NCBI GenBank assembly: GCA_037137375.1
Contig: JBAXKJ010000018.1
Location: 57,600-121,599, forward strand
Direction: 5' to 3'
Source of the DNA: CAINVV01 sp037137375
GTDB lineage: Bacteria > Bacteroidota > Bacteroidia > Bacteroidales > Prolixibacteraceae
Length of the DNA: 64,000 nt
The position numbers and the translations under genes are program-made. The notes under the pieces are model-generated. The model did not search any database. It was not told the origin of the DNA and was given only the letters and a program-made list of their open reading frames with translations. Every line of letters begins with the position of its first letter. Position 1 is the stretch's first letter. Shown here one piece after another: positions 42,234 to 51,314 of the stretch.

Positions 42234-43595
42234 CTATTTTAGAAGCACTGGTTTACTGAATTCTTCCTTCATCTGATAAGGTAGTTGGCATACTTTCTTC
42301 CCCGAACGATCGGAAAAGTATAATCGGGATTCGGATAGTTTATCAGGATTGCCGTCTGCCCAGATGGCGTAAAACTCATCATTGGCTTTCAGCGGTCTGC
42401 GGGCATAAGAATTATTTAGCTGACTGTTTTGTGTCAGATTTCTGATTTTTTGCCAGGTTTTTCCTTCATCTTTACTCTCCCAAAGGGCCATTTCTCCTCC
42501 CGCGCCGTATTTTTGTGGTCCGGTCTCTGTTGGTCCGATGATCCGCCACAAATTACCTTCGATGTACAGGGAACCCATGTCGTAATTATGGGTCGAGGTA
42601 CATACTTTATGGATATACCACATCCCATTTTTGTGGTGGAGGATGGTCCATTCACGCGGATCACCCTTCGGTCCGGGTTGATAATCTTTGCTGATGACTG
42701 CGAGAATGACAGGATTTCCTTCTTTGTCGAAGTTCAGGTCGTTTAAATACACCAGTCTACCTTCTGCGGCGTAATCATGCACCAGGGCTTCGCTTTTGAT
42801 ATCTGATAGGGGAGTCTTCAGCAGCTTTCCATCAATGGTTTTCCAGGTATGGCCAAGATCTTCTGTTTGAGCGAGGTAGATGTTGGTTCGTTTATCTACA
42901 TCTCCGCCTGGATGATAGTTGAAGACGGAGACAAGCCGGTTACCCCTCATGTTGGTGACCTGATAATGACCGCCCATTCCGGCTAGTTTTTGATCGGCTG
43001 CCCAATTGATGCCGTCTTTGCTCGAGGACCAATATAGTTCACGTCCGTTGGTATATTTGGTGAAAAGGTAGAAAAATCCTTTACCATCCACCCACCAGGG
43101 CTGTGGATAAGTCATCTCGCCTGTTTTAATTTGCTCGAAGGCTTCGATGTCAAAAGGTTTACTGCTTTTGAACAAGAGTCCGGGACGTATTTTGGCCCTG
43201 CCGCTTACAAAAACCCAGATAAAACCCTTGTTGTCGATAGAAAGGGAGGCATTATCGTGAGGATCATTCACCTCCATTTTATCATAGACGATCACCGGTT
43301 TGGGAACTGAGTGGGTCTTATGATCGAAATAGGAAATCATGATAAGCAGGTGCCTTGCATCTTTAGCCGTCGTTCCGCCATAGGTAAAGAAGGTCTTGTT
43401 CACTTCCGGGGCATAAATGGCTATCGGAATATGGTTGGCGGTGTAGGTGCCTAGTCCACCGGAGTATTTGTCACCATATTCGGAAAACTGACCCAGCGTG
43501 AACCAGATTCCTTTGTAGCCGTTTGCCTTTTTATTTTGAGCAGGCAGAATTCCTGAGGTTAACAAGATTAGAATGCAGAATAATAGTTTTCTCAT
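42234..43595 (-). CDS. Secreted BNR-repeat propeller protein (possible polysaccharide lyase)
   Basis: 453 residues with a signal peptide (MRKLLFCILILLTSGILPAQ). The body fits the BNR_4-type beta-propeller family: GYKGIWFTLGQFSEYGDKYSG near the N-terminus, several Asp-box-like turns (SSKDGINWAAD, TEDLGHTWKTIDG, SKDEGKTWQKI), and EVNDPHDNASLSID with a His at about residue 113. Some seven-bladed BNR propellers are ulvan lyases (families PL24/PL25) with a catalytic His at a comparable place, so uronate-polysaccharide cleavage is possible but unproven. The signal peptide places it in the periplasm or outside. It is near, but separated by the defence island from, the lyase cluster. Confidence 0.75.
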   Translation of the reverse strand: MRKLLFCILILLTSGILPAQNKKANGYKGIWFTLGQFSEYGDKYSGGLGTYTANHIPIAIYAPEVNKTFFTYGGTTAKDARHLLIMISYFDHKTHSVPKPVIVYDKMEVNDPHDNASLSIDNKGFIWVFVSGRAKIRPGLLFKSSKPFDIEAFEQIKTGEMTYPQPWWVDGKGFFYLFTKYTNGRELYWSSSKDGINWAADQKLAGMGGHYQVTNMRGNRLVSVFNYHPGGDVDKRTNIYLAQTEDLGHTWKTIDGKLLKTPLSDIKSEALVHDYAAEGRLVYLNDLNFDKEGNPVILAVISKDYQPGPKGDPREWTILHHKNGMWYIHKVCTSTHNYDMGSLYIEGNLWRIIGPTETGPQKYGAGGEMALWESKDEGKTWQKIRNLTQNSQLNNSYARRPLKANDEFYAIWADGNPDKLSESRLYFSDRSGKKVCQLPYQMKEEFSKPVLLK

Positions 43596-43641
43596 AAGAT
43601 TAAAATTTTTGGCCTTCGGCCGATTATAGCATTACTCGGGT

Positions 43642-46600
43642 TTACCCAACCATTGGCCATTCGCTGTATTGGCCTTCGGCTTGTTCGATTACTTCTTTTA
43701 GCAGTCTATCCAACTCCGAGAAAGGAACTTTACCTCTAAGCTCTCTCTTGACGGCAAGTCGGATGGCTGCCCTGGCATCTTCCTTTTTTGCCCAGTCGAG
43801 CTGCAGGTTTTTCTTGACCGAAGCTACTACTTTATGCACTAATTCCTGAATCGGACCCGCTTCATTCAGTAACTTTTCGTTGGCCGACAACAGATCGTAA
43901 AAGGCCAGTTCATCCTCGGTCAAACCCAGTTGTTTGGTCCGGATATCGTCGTTCTTGAATTCGGCCGCCATGTCCAGCAGATGCTTGATCGCCGCAATAG
44001 AATCCAGGCTATTTTGATGATACCGGCTCAATACCTTCTCCAGCTCATCTTTCAGGCTCGTCATCCGACGGATGTTCTTAGTCATTCTAACTTTCAACTC
44101 ATCGTTAATGATGCGCCGGAGTAATTCAATTTTAATGTTTTCGCTCCCTTTTTCCTGAACAATCGCCTGAAAACGATCGTCGATGATCGAAATATCGATC
44201 CGATCCAGATCGTACATCGCTGCTAAATCTACTATTTCGTGCGACTCGATAGATTTACTGATCAAGTCTTTGATCCGATCGCTTTTCAAACGCTGCGGAC
44301 CGGGGGGCGATTTGATTTTCCGGATCACATCACGGATCCGCTGAATGATTCCAACTTCTTCCTGGATGACCCAAATCCGCTGGTCAGAATTGGTCATAGC
44401 CACCAGCTCTGTCAGCTTTCGTTCTTCATGCAAAAATGCATCTGTAACTATATCTGATTGTAACAGATCGTTTACCAAACCGTTCGACCATTTTAACTTG
44501 TTGATGGCCGTCAATTTGTTGATCGCTTCCAGATCAAAATTCCCCAGGAGGCTTTTTACCGTTGCAAACTGATCCAGGCACAACTCTACGGCAGCATCCA
44601 GGTCGATGGTGGGTTTTCCTTCTCCGCCGCCACTCGTGTATTTCTTCGTAGCAGCTGCCAAAAACCCTGAAATGCCTATAAAATCTACCACCAAGCCATT
44701 GGGCTTGTCTTCAAAAACCCGGTTCACGCGGGCGATGGCCTGCATCAGGTTGTGGCCCTTCATGATCTTATCAATGTACATGGTATGGGCGCAAGGTGCG
44801 TCATATCCGGTCAGCCACATGTCGCGGACTACTACTATTTTCAGCGGATCATCCGGAGTCCGGAAACGTTTTTTGATGGCATCCATGCTGTCTCTGGTCC
44901 GCACATGCGGATTCCAGGATTCGGGATCCTTGCCGATGTTGCTGGTCATAATCACTGCGATTTCCGGGCAACCGGGCAAAGCGGTCAGGGCATCGTACAT
45001 TTTCACACAGTTGCGCCGGCTCATGCAGACGATAATCGCCTTTCCATCCAGCGATTTTGTGCGTGCCTGGTAATGGGTCATAATATCAGCAGCTACCCGT
45101 TTGACGCGGTCTTCCGCACCTGCGGCATCTTCGATCGCCGCCCAAACAGCGCTGGTGCTCTCTTCTTCCACTTCCGAAACCTCTTCGAGTTCGGTCATGT
45201 ATTTGGCCTTGATGTTCAAAGGCACCATCTTGGGTTCGTAGTATATCGGAACCGTAGCGCCATCTTTAACGGCCTGTTTGATGTCGTAAGTATGGATGGT
45301 TTTCCCAAAAATCAGTTCGGTGTCGGCATCTTTGCCGTCGACTGGTGTTCCGGTAAAGCCAATAAACGAGGCGTTGGGAAGCGCCCTGCGGATATTTTGC
45401 GCGAAACCCCCGTCGTTGAAACCATATTGGGTGCGGTGGGCCTCATCGGCCATCACGATCAGGTTGAAACGCTCCGATAGGACAGGATGTTCCATCTCTT
45501 TCCCGATTTCCAACTCTTTTAGCCTGAATTTTTCGATGGTAGTAAAGATCACGCCGCCCCCATCGGCACTCAATAATTCGCGTAATTCGTCGGTAGTTTC
45601 GGCATGTTGCACATCGCCTACCAGATCTTTGCAGAGCACAAAATTCTCATAAAGTTGCTGATCCAGATCTGAACGGTCGACTTGCATCAGAATGGTCGGA
45701 TTTTTCATCTCGGGCAACTGGCGCAAGATCCCCGTCAGGATGGCCATGGAGATGCTCTTACCCGAGCCCTGGGTATGCCAGATGACGCCTAACCGGCCAT
45801 CGCCTTTGGGTTTGATGTTTTTGACTGCACTCTGCACCGCCTTGAAAATTCCCCAATACTGGTGGTATTTGGCTCCTTTCTTGATGATTTTGCCATTGTG
45901 ATCTTCGTGGAAAATGAAGTTTTGCAGGTAATATAGTAAGGTTGACTTTGGGAATAAGCCGTGAAGCAGGGTTTCCAGCTGCAGATCTTTATCCTGTTCA
46001 ATTACATTACCATGAATGCTCTTCCAGGGAGCAAACCACTCTTTGGAAGCATTGTACATTCCGTGCAGGGCCTGCATGCCATCCGAAATAACGGTGAGGG
46101 CGTTGTAATCGAAAAGCTGTGGAATATCCAGCAGGTAGTGGCCAATCTGGCGGTGGGCATTGTCGACATCCACCCCGGGATCGAACATGTTTTTAAATTC
46201 GAAAACCACCAGTGGCAGTCCGTTGATGAAGATCAGCAGGTCGGTGCGGCGGGTATTTTTGCCGATGATGGTCATCTCATCGACACAAAGGAAGCTGTTT
46301 TTAAGCGGCTCGTTGTAGTTGATAGGGTAGATGTGCCGGGCTTGTTCCTTACCGTGACCATCTTTCCAGCTGATGGAGATGCCCTGGGTAAGTTTACGGT
46401 GGAAATCGCGGTTGCGGTGGTCGAGGTCCATCCCTTCGTGCTGGGTGAAAAGTGCTAAGGCCTCGTTGATGGCTGTTGCAGGAACACCGGGATAAGTACT
46501 TACCAGGAAGCTCCTTAAAACCTCTTCGAGCACTACTTTCTTCAGGTCGCGGTGGAGCGAATTGCCCTCCAGGTGGGTGTATCCCAGCTCCTGCAGGCAT

Positions 46601-46644
46601 TCGATGGCGGCATTTTGGACAGTCAGCTCGATCATTTCTGTCAT
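43642..46644 (-). CDS. hsdR: Type I restriction endonuclease, subunit R (HsdR)
   Basis: 1000 residues: the motor and nuclease subunit of a type I restriction-modification system. N-terminal PD-(D/E)xK-type nuclease site with RRTDLLIFINGLPLVVFEFKN (about 135-155). SF2 helicase/translocase: Walker A HTQGSGKS (Lys about 296), DEAHRTQYG (about 400), SFIGFTGTPV, then the second RecA domain with MSRRNCVKMYDAL, VRDMWLTGYDAP and AIARVNRVFEDKPNGLVVD. A helical C-terminal region follows. It looks intact. Last gene of hsdM / ABC-3C / hsdS / hsdR, 11 bp after hsdS. Confidence 0.95.
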   Translation of the reverse strand: MTEMIELTVQNAAIECLQELGYTHLEGNSLHRDLKKVVLEEVLRSFLVSTYPGVPATAINEALALFTQHEGMDLDHRNRDFHRKLTQGISISWKDGHGKEQARHIYPINYNEPLKNSFLCVDEMTIIGKNTRRTDLLIFINGLPLVVFEFKNMFDPGVDVDNAHRQIGHYLLDIPQLFDYNALTVISDGMQALHGMYNASKEWFAPWKSIHGNVIEQDKDLQLETLLHGLFPKSTLLYYLQNFIFHEDHNGKIIKKGAKYHQYWGIFKAVQSAVKNIKPKGDGRLGVIWHTQGSGKSISMAILTGILRQLPEMKNPTILMQVDRSDLDQQLYENFVLCKDLVGDVQHAETTDELRELLSADGGGVIFTTIEKFRLKELEIGKEMEHPVLSERFNLIVMADEAHRTQYGFNDGGFAQNIRRALPNASFIGFTGTPVDGKDADTELIFGKTIHTYDIKQAVKDGATVPIYYEPKMVPLNIKAKYMTELEEVSEVEEESTSAVWAAIEDAAGAEDRVKRVAADIMTHYQARTKSLDGKAIIVCMSRRNCVKMYDALTALPGCPEIAVIMTSNIGKDPESWNPHVRTRDSMDAIKKRFRTPDDPLKIVVVRDMWLTGYDAPCAHTMYIDKIMKGHNLMQAIARVNRVFEDKPNGLVVDFIGISGFLAAATKKYTSGGGEGKPTIDLDAAVELCLDQFATVKSLLGNFDLEAINKLTAINKLKWSNGLVNDLLQSDIVTDAFLHEERKLTELVAMTNSDQRIWVIQEEVGIIQRIRDVIRKIKSPPGPQRLKSDRIKDLISKSIESHEIVDLAAMYDLDRIDISIIDDRFQAIVQEKGSENIKIELLRRIINDELKVRMTKNIRRMTSLKDELEKVLSRYHQNSLDSIAAIKHLLDMAAEFKNDDIRTKQLGLTEDELAFYDLLSANEKLLNEAGPIQELVHKVVASVKKNLQLDWAKKEDARAAIRLAVKRELRGKVPFSELDRLLKEVIEQAEGQYSEWPMVG

Positions 46645-46655
46645 AACGGGTCGGT

Positions 46656-47906
46656 TTAGGTTTGGGCGAATTCTTTGAGGCGCACCTCCCCGCTGATTAG
46701 TTTAGGTAATAGAGTATCGCGGAGAGTGCTGAGGGTTTGGTTTTCATGGAAAATTTCAATTATTTGCTTAAAATAATTGAAAACCAGATTATTAAATTTG
46801 TTAATTATAATCTCAGGAGGAAAAACCATTTTCATGTCTGACATAGTTTTATCCCATATGGCATATGGAATTGTACTGCCTTGTGAATTTGATGATGCAA
46901 AATTTATCGTCTCTACCTGATTTAATAGACATAACCCGAATGAAAAATAAAAATCTTTAACTGTACAAAAAACGAAAGCTGTAGATCTTGTCGTACCTTC
47001 AAAAGGTGCTATTGTCACTTTATGAAAGTAAGCTCTCATCGCTCCAAACAATATATCGCCTCGCTTAAATTTCAATAAACTACTTTGCGCTTCAATACCA
47101 GGTTTAAAACTTCCTAATAATAAAGATTTGCTAACTAAACAATCTATTGGAACATAGGGTAATTCTTCAGTAATACTAGAGACTTTAATATTTTCTTTCT
47201 TCAGTTTTAGTACGTCCTTTAATTGTTTCACATACCAACCGTTAGGAATTGGCCCCAATTCCGAATCTATAAATTCGCAATTTTGGAAAGGGCCAAAATC
47301 TACAAACCAATGTTTGTACAAGGTCATGGCCATCTCCTCAAGGGTTTTACTAGTTTGGAGGTTAAGTTCAATCTTATCGTCGATGGCGGAGAAAATGGAG
47401 GCGATGGAGACTTGTTCGGCAAGAGGTGGCAGCAATATGTCTATATTCCTTATTTGTTCAGGAGATATATTTGCTTGATTAGCGCTTCCAGTAGCATTTA
47501 AGGCAAGGTTATAATTAATTTCGTATCTATTTAAAAAATGGCAGATATAATCAATGTCGGCCTTTATTTTATCAGTAATATAAATTTTTCCAACTCGTTG
47601 ATTTATTAATGCAATATTATCTAATCTGTATCTCCCCATTTTCCCAACGGCAGAACTCATTACATTTACAGTTGATCCCGTCATGGAAATTAGAAAATCA
47701 TTTCTTTGCAAAATATATTTTTCTAGTTTTGCTTCAATCTTACCAGTGTAATATCCTGCTCCTTCTAATATTACATTTGGTGAAACAATATTTTTAATTT
47801 TAATAACAGGGATTCCATTCTCTCCAAAATCACCAGATTTAAATGCAAATCCATTTTGGACATCTGCTACATCCCCCAACTTATATGTTTTCCAATTCTC
47901 TGGCAT
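46656..47906 (-). CDS. hsdS: Type I restriction-modification specificity subunit (HsdS)
   Basis: 416 residues with two target-recognition domains. TRD1 begins NWKTYKLGDVADVQNGFAFK and closes with ISPEQIRNIDILLPPLAEQ; a conserved helical spacer (ASIFSAIDDKIELNLQTSKTLEEMAMTLYKHWF) follows. TRD2 begins LGPIPNGWYVKQLKDVLKL and ends with the second helical spacer (HENQTLSTLRDTLLPKLISGEVRL). It selects the DNA sequence for both methylation and restriction. The TRDs are AT-rich relative to the spacers, as is usual for variable HsdS. It is separated from hsdM by the ABC-3C cassette. Confidence 0.95.
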   Translation of the reverse strand: MPENWKTYKLGDVADVQNGFAFKSGDFGENGIPVIKIKNIVSPNVILEGAGYYTGKIEAKLEKYILQRNDFLISMTGSTVNVMSSAVGKMGRYRLDNIALINQRVGKIYITDKIKADIDYICHFLNRYEINYNLALNATGSANQANISPEQIRNIDILLPPLAEQVSIASIFSAIDDKIELNLQTSKTLEEMAMTLYKHWFVDFGPFQNCEFIDSELGPIPNGWYVKQLKDVLKLKKENIKVSSITEELPYVPIDCLVSKSLLLGSFKPGIEAQSSLLKFKRGDILFGAMRAYFHKVTIAPFEGTTRSTAFVFCTVKDFYFSFGLCLLNQVETINFASSNSQGSTIPYAIWDKTMSDMKMVFPPEIIINKFNNLVFNYFKQIIEIFHENQTLSTLRDTLLPKLISGEVRLKEFAQT

Positions 47907-47998
47907 TCCTTTTTATAATTGTGACAGCAGTGCTGACATTTTTTCGATATTTAATTTGTAATATAATACTCATATAATCAGTAAATTATCCCATCACA

Positions 47999-48073
47999 TC
48001 AAATTGCTACACAGTGTGTAGCAATTTGATATTTTGAATTCTCTACGCACTGTGTAGAGAATTGGGTTATCAG
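47999..48073. repeat. Two-hairpin repeat, right-hand copy (downstream of ABC-3C genes)
   Basis: First hairpin: a perfect palindrome at 47998-48030, arm ATCAAATTGCTACACA with one central base. Second hairpin at 48037-48063: AATTCTCTACGCA / TGTGTAGAGAATT, one G-T mismatch. The 75-nt unit aligns without gaps to 51172-51246 at about 57 of 75 positions. It could act as a terminator of the ABC-3C operon, a regulatory site, or the footprint of a mobile repeat. Confidence 0.8.
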
Positions 48074-48152
48074 GGAAGAATCAAAGAATGACTATATAAT
48101 TATCAGATATACAAATATATATTAATTTTCATAGGCTTTAGGCAGGCGTTCT

Positions 48153-48166
48153 TTACTGTGTAGAAT
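48153..48166. repeat. Half-site of the hairpin repeat
   Basis: TTACTGTGTAGAAT, similar to the right arm of the second hairpin (CTGTGTAGAGAATT), lies 1 bp beyond the ATPase stop codon. The matching left arm is not clear. Confidence 0.35.
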
Positions 48167-48167
48167 A

Positions 48168-49874
48168 CTACTCTTTTATTCTGAACAGCTTGTCGCGTTG
48201 CGACAACTTAACCACAAAATATTCTTCCCTATTAATCTCGTCCGGCAGTTTGTCTTTGAGAATTGAAGCAACAAATTGAATGTTGTTTCGATTAACGAAC
48301 TCCGCAATTTTTACCAACTGATTATCGTGCATCAATTCTTTTTTGTCATTCAAGAGAAAATGCAAACAAGGAATATTTTCTTCGTCAGCAAATAGCGTGT
48401 AAGCTAGGTCAAAGCAAGATATTTCTCCTTGCTTCTTACCTGAACTCATGTTTGCGTTGAATGAACTAAACTTGTATAATTTCTGCCCTTTTGGATTTGT
48501 AACTATGTCGTATTTAACCGCATACTGCTCGCTATATAATTCATTTGAAATGGAAGCAAAGTGTTTGTTGAATTTTTTAAGTTGAGTTTTTACGACGTGT
48601 TCAAAGCTATCGCAGAAAAGTTCGTTGTCAATTTCGCTTAGTTGCCTATTGAACTCCTTGATATTCGAATCAACTTCTTTCAGCTGTTGAATTATATTTT
48701 CAAACTCACCTTTCTTTCTGTACTTTTCAGTCAAATCGGCAATAACTTTTTCAAGTTCTTCAAAAGAATCACTTTTTGAAATTGCAGTTGCTAACTTCTT
48801 TTCTTCAGTAAGCAGTATCTTCAGAGAATTACCATTCACTAAAAGAGATTTTTCAAGCGCTGGTAATTCTTTGGTGATAAATTTCACTTTCTCCTCAATC
48901 ATTGAGTTGTGAAAAGCAACAAGGTCTGAAAACGATTTTTGGATTGCCGTTACTTTGTTCGTTGCCTGTTGGTAAATGATTTCCAGCTGTCGTAAGTCAA
49001 TGTCTGACTTACTTGATTTGAGTTCGGCTTCTGTTTCTTTTATAAGATCTATACGAATATTCAGTTTGCCGATAATTGAACTTAGTTTGCTGATTTCGTA
49101 TTTTACTTCGTTCAGTTTATCTAAGTCCTTCTCAAAGTTTGCATTAAGGTTGAAGCTGCTTCTCTTTTTGTTCAATTCTTCAATGTCGTTGTCGATTAAT
49201 GAAAGAGCAGTTTCATAAGCCGTTTTTGTTTGATTCTTTTCAAGTCGGTTCTTGTAAGTATCTTCTTGCTTTATCTTGGTTAATATTTCCTGCTTGCTGT
49301 TACCCTTTGTGAAATCACAACCGAAAAGAAAAAGATAAAGCGTTTCATACTCCGCCTCAGAAGTATAATTGTCAAGCGTTTTGAGTGTGTTGTTAATGCT
49401 TTCGTCTTTGTATCTGATGTTATGTGAAATTATTTGTCTGAAAGTAGGTTTGCTTGAAAGATGTTCGGGAAAAAGGATGCTCGATAATCTTAAATCAAAT
49501 TCTTCCTCTGTCAATTGGTCTCCGTTGATTGTTCTGATAAGTTCCTTCCTAGCTAAAAAATTTCTATTTATAACAAGGTCTTCTGTTCCACTGTCTAAGT
49601 CAGTTGTAAGAACAAGGGTAATTAGAATTTTATTTTCGATCAGGTAATCTTTCACAAGCCTGTATTCCTGCTTTTTTGTTTCATGGTCAACATAGATATG
49701 TTTAGGATTAGCTCCCAAACAGAAGTCAACCAATTTTAGAACAGTAGTTTTTCCAACACTGTTACCGGTGATTTGATGTTCACTTTCGTCAACAATCAAG
49801 TTAAGCCCTTTGTGAAATTCAATTTCACGAATGACTTTAGCACCGCTCGTTATTGTTAAAGATTTTATGAACAT
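48168..49874 (-). CDS. ABC-3C system ATPase (DUF2326, SMC/RecN-like)
   Basis: 568 residues. N-terminal half of an ABC ATPase with Walker A ITGNSVGKTTVLKLVDFCLGA (Lys about 42) and the first strand MFIKSLTITSGAKVIREIEF. A long coiled-coil core (about 200-430; AETELKSSKSDIDLRQLEI...). The C-terminal half has ISCFDLAYTLFADEENIPCLHFLLNDKKELMHDNQL where SMC-like proteins carry the D-loop and Walker B region. This matches the DUF2326 ATPase of ABC three-component conflict systems. It is predicted to sense a DNA or phage-derived state and license the effector. Its start overlaps the middle component gene by about 10 bp. Confidence 0.88.
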   Translation of the reverse strand: MFIKSLTITSGAKVIREIEFHKGLNLIVDESEHQITGNSVGKTTVLKLVDFCLGANPKHIYVDHETKKQEYRLVKDYLIENKILITLVLTTDLDSGTEDLVINRNFLARKELIRTINGDQLTEEEFDLRLSSILFPEHLSSKPTFRQIISHNIRYKDESINNTLKTLDNYTSEAEYETLYLFLFGCDFTKGNSKQEILTKIKQEDTYKNRLEKNQTKTAYETALSLIDNDIEELNKKRSSFNLNANFEKDLDKLNEVKYEISKLSSIIGKLNIRIDLIKETEAELKSSKSDIDLRQLEIIYQQATNKVTAIQKSFSDLVAFHNSMIEEKVKFITKELPALEKSLLVNGNSLKILLTEEKKLATAISKSDSFEELEKVIADLTEKYRKKGEFENIIQQLKEVDSNIKEFNRQLSEIDNELFCDSFEHVVKTQLKKFNKHFASISNELYSEQYAVKYDIVTNPKGQKLYKFSSFNANMSSGKKQGEISCFDLAYTLFADEENIPCLHFLLNDKKELMHDNQLVKIAEFVNRNNIQFVASILKDKLPDEINREEYFVVKLSQRDKLFRIKE

Positions 49875-50092
49875 AATTCTATTTCGCCCTTGGAATTAAA
49901 TTTTGCTACCTCTAATAAATACAACCAATCTAAGCAAAGTATGAATACTGAAAACGACATTTTCTTTTTTGCTTTTACCTCTTGATACAAATCAAGTACT
50001 TTGTAACTCGTCTCTTTCTTTAAAGATTCAATTACAAATGCACCATTGTAATAGATGCTATTGTCGGGGTGAATATTATCGGGTAATAGCAT
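49865..50092 (-). CDS. ABC-3C middle component (MC6-like)
   Basis: About 75 residues from the ATG at 50092 (MLLPDNIHPDNSIYYNGAFV), preferred over an upstream in-frame start because MLLPxxxIPPDxS is how the family begins. The C-terminal part (FSVFILCLDWLYLLEVAKFN followed by SKGEIELC) fits the small winged-helix-like middle component that bridges ATPase and effector. The exact subfamily (MC6) is my best reading. It overlaps the effector gene by 17 bp at its start and the ATPase gene by 10 bp at its end, so the three are tightly coupled. Confidence 0.8.
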   Translation of the reverse strand: MLLPDNIHPDNSIYYNGAFVIESLKKETSYKVLDLYQEVKAKKKMSFSVFILCLDWLYLLEVAKFNSKGEIELCS

Positions 50093-51047
50093 AATTGTAG
50101 TGGTCTGGATTCTCGAAAATTTTACACCTAATAAACGCATCTACGACAAGTATGTTAACGCAAAGCTCAAGTTCGTCAAAAGGAATTTGAGAAAAATTGG
50201 AACTATTCAAAATCTTTTCTTCCACCTTTGAAATCACCTCAAAGAAAAGTTGGTCATCAGTCAAGTTGCTTTTTGCTCTAGCATATTCTTGTCTGATTGT
50301 AGAGAGAACAGAATTGCTTTTGTTGCTTCCTTGTGAATCAAATTCCGAATAGATTTTATCTACTCTACCGTAGTGAACTGTAAAAACGTCAATGATTGCT
50401 TTTGCAGCATTCAAATTGTTGTGAGAAATTTTTCTGGTAATCTCAAAACTGCTTATTTCTGAAACTGATTCCGTCTTATCCCAATCTTCTTTTGAAAGTG
50501 TATTTATGACTGAAGCTAAATTGGTTTCCAATTTCATTGGGTCAATGTCTGTAGCCAACTCCTTGTTCACGAACTTATAAATACGTTCCAGGTCAACAAT
50601 ATTTAAACCTCGTATTGTTGAAAGGATTAAATTTTTATCAATAATGTCCAATGAAGGTGTGAAGTTAATTCCATGAGGATTCTTGAAAGTGACTCTTCTT
50701 AAATCATCGGCATCTCTTGCAATAGAAACAAACTTGAAGGTATAACCGGTATAATTTTTGATTGAGTCTTTGGAAAGGGAAGACTCAATTTTTTGTTTGG
50801 TTGCTGTGGCTGAAACTTGAATAACAAATTTGTTCGTATGATCAATCAAATCAATTGCTTCAACATTTTGCTTGTTGTTATTTTCATTCGCAACTGTCCA
50901 ACCGTAAACTTCGTTCAAAAAGTATTGATAGAAGTTTTCAGCGTGTCCATGAAAGTCCAAAATGTTCAATCTCCCTCTCGAAACTATCCGAGATGCAAGA
51001 AGGTTTAACCTTTCTTCAATGACATTAAAGTAATTCGCCCTTTTCAT
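50076..51047 (-). CDS. ABC-3C effector with N-terminal SMEK domain
   Basis: 323 residues. Residues about 5-150 match the SMEK domain, a restriction-endonuclease-like fold: FYQYFLNEVYGWTVANEN, then NVEAIDLIDHTNKFVIQVSATATKQKI with candidate catalytic residues D66, Q77 and K84/K86. The Q-V-S/T-A element replaces the usual E-x-K. The rest (about 160-323) is helical and ends in a CTD-like segment (FDELELCVNILVVDAFIRCKIFENP) expected to bind the middle component. It is likely the toxic nuclease of the system; the activity is inferred from family context, not known for this protein. First gene of the three. Confidence 0.85.
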   Translation of the reverse strand: MKRANYFNVIEERLNLLASRIVSRGRLNILDFHGHAENFYQYFLNEVYGWTVANENNNKQNVEAIDLIDHTNKFVIQVSATATKQKIESSLSKDSIKNYTGYTFKFVSIARDADDLRRVTFKNPHGINFTPSLDIIDKNLILSTIRGLNIVDLERIYKFVNKELATDIDPMKLETNLASVINTLSKEDWDKTESVSEISSFEITRKISHNNLNAAKAIIDVFTVHYGRVDKIYSEFDSQGSNKSNSVLSTIRQEYARAKSNLTDDQLFFEVISKVEEKILNSSNFSQIPFDELELCVNILVVDAFIRCKIFENPDHYNYAITR

Positions 51048-51171
51048 TTTATAGCTGTAAACTTAATCATTTTATAACTCAATATTGCTAACAGAAACTA
51101 CTAATTTGTCCTAATATTGGTTGTTGTTTTGCCTATTAAATTTCCATATATCAGGACTTTATGACTCCATT

Positions 51172-51246
51172 TCAAAAGGCTACGCAGTGCGTAGCCTTTT
51201 GACATCTCGAATACTTTATACACGGTGTAGAGAATTGAGCCCTCAG
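51172..51246. repeat. Two-hairpin repeat, left-hand copy (upstream of ABC-3C genes)
   Basis: First hairpin at 51172-51202 is a perfect palindrome with arm TCAAAAGGCTACGCA and one central base. The second at 51210-51236 aligns to 48037-48063 at 22 of 27 positions but is a poorer palindrome. Same orientation and spacing as the copy at 47999-48073, 3173 bp away. It lies between the hsdM stop and the effector start. Confidence 0.8.
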
Positions 51247-51273
51247 AATTGATACGCTCTGCGTAGCAATTCT
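51245..51273. repeat. Third related hairpin beside the left copy
   Basis: AGAATTGATACGC and GCGTAGCAATTCT form arms with one mismatch around TCT. It shares the GCGTAG core with the neighbouring hairpins and could be a terminator of hsdM. Confidence 0.6.
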
Positions 51274-51314
51274 CCTAATCCGGATAGGTAAGATAGAATT
51301 CCAGTAAAATACAC

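Noticed and set aside
44752..45480. Long antisense frame (242 codons) over hsdR
   Set aside because: It opposes the conserved helicase motifs of HsdR and looks like a compositional shadow.
47999..51273. Palindromes around the ABC-3C genes considered as IS or transposon terminal repeats
   Set aside because: The copies are direct rather than inverted, each is itself a palindrome, and no transposase gene is inside; kept as a repeat finding without calling a mobile element.
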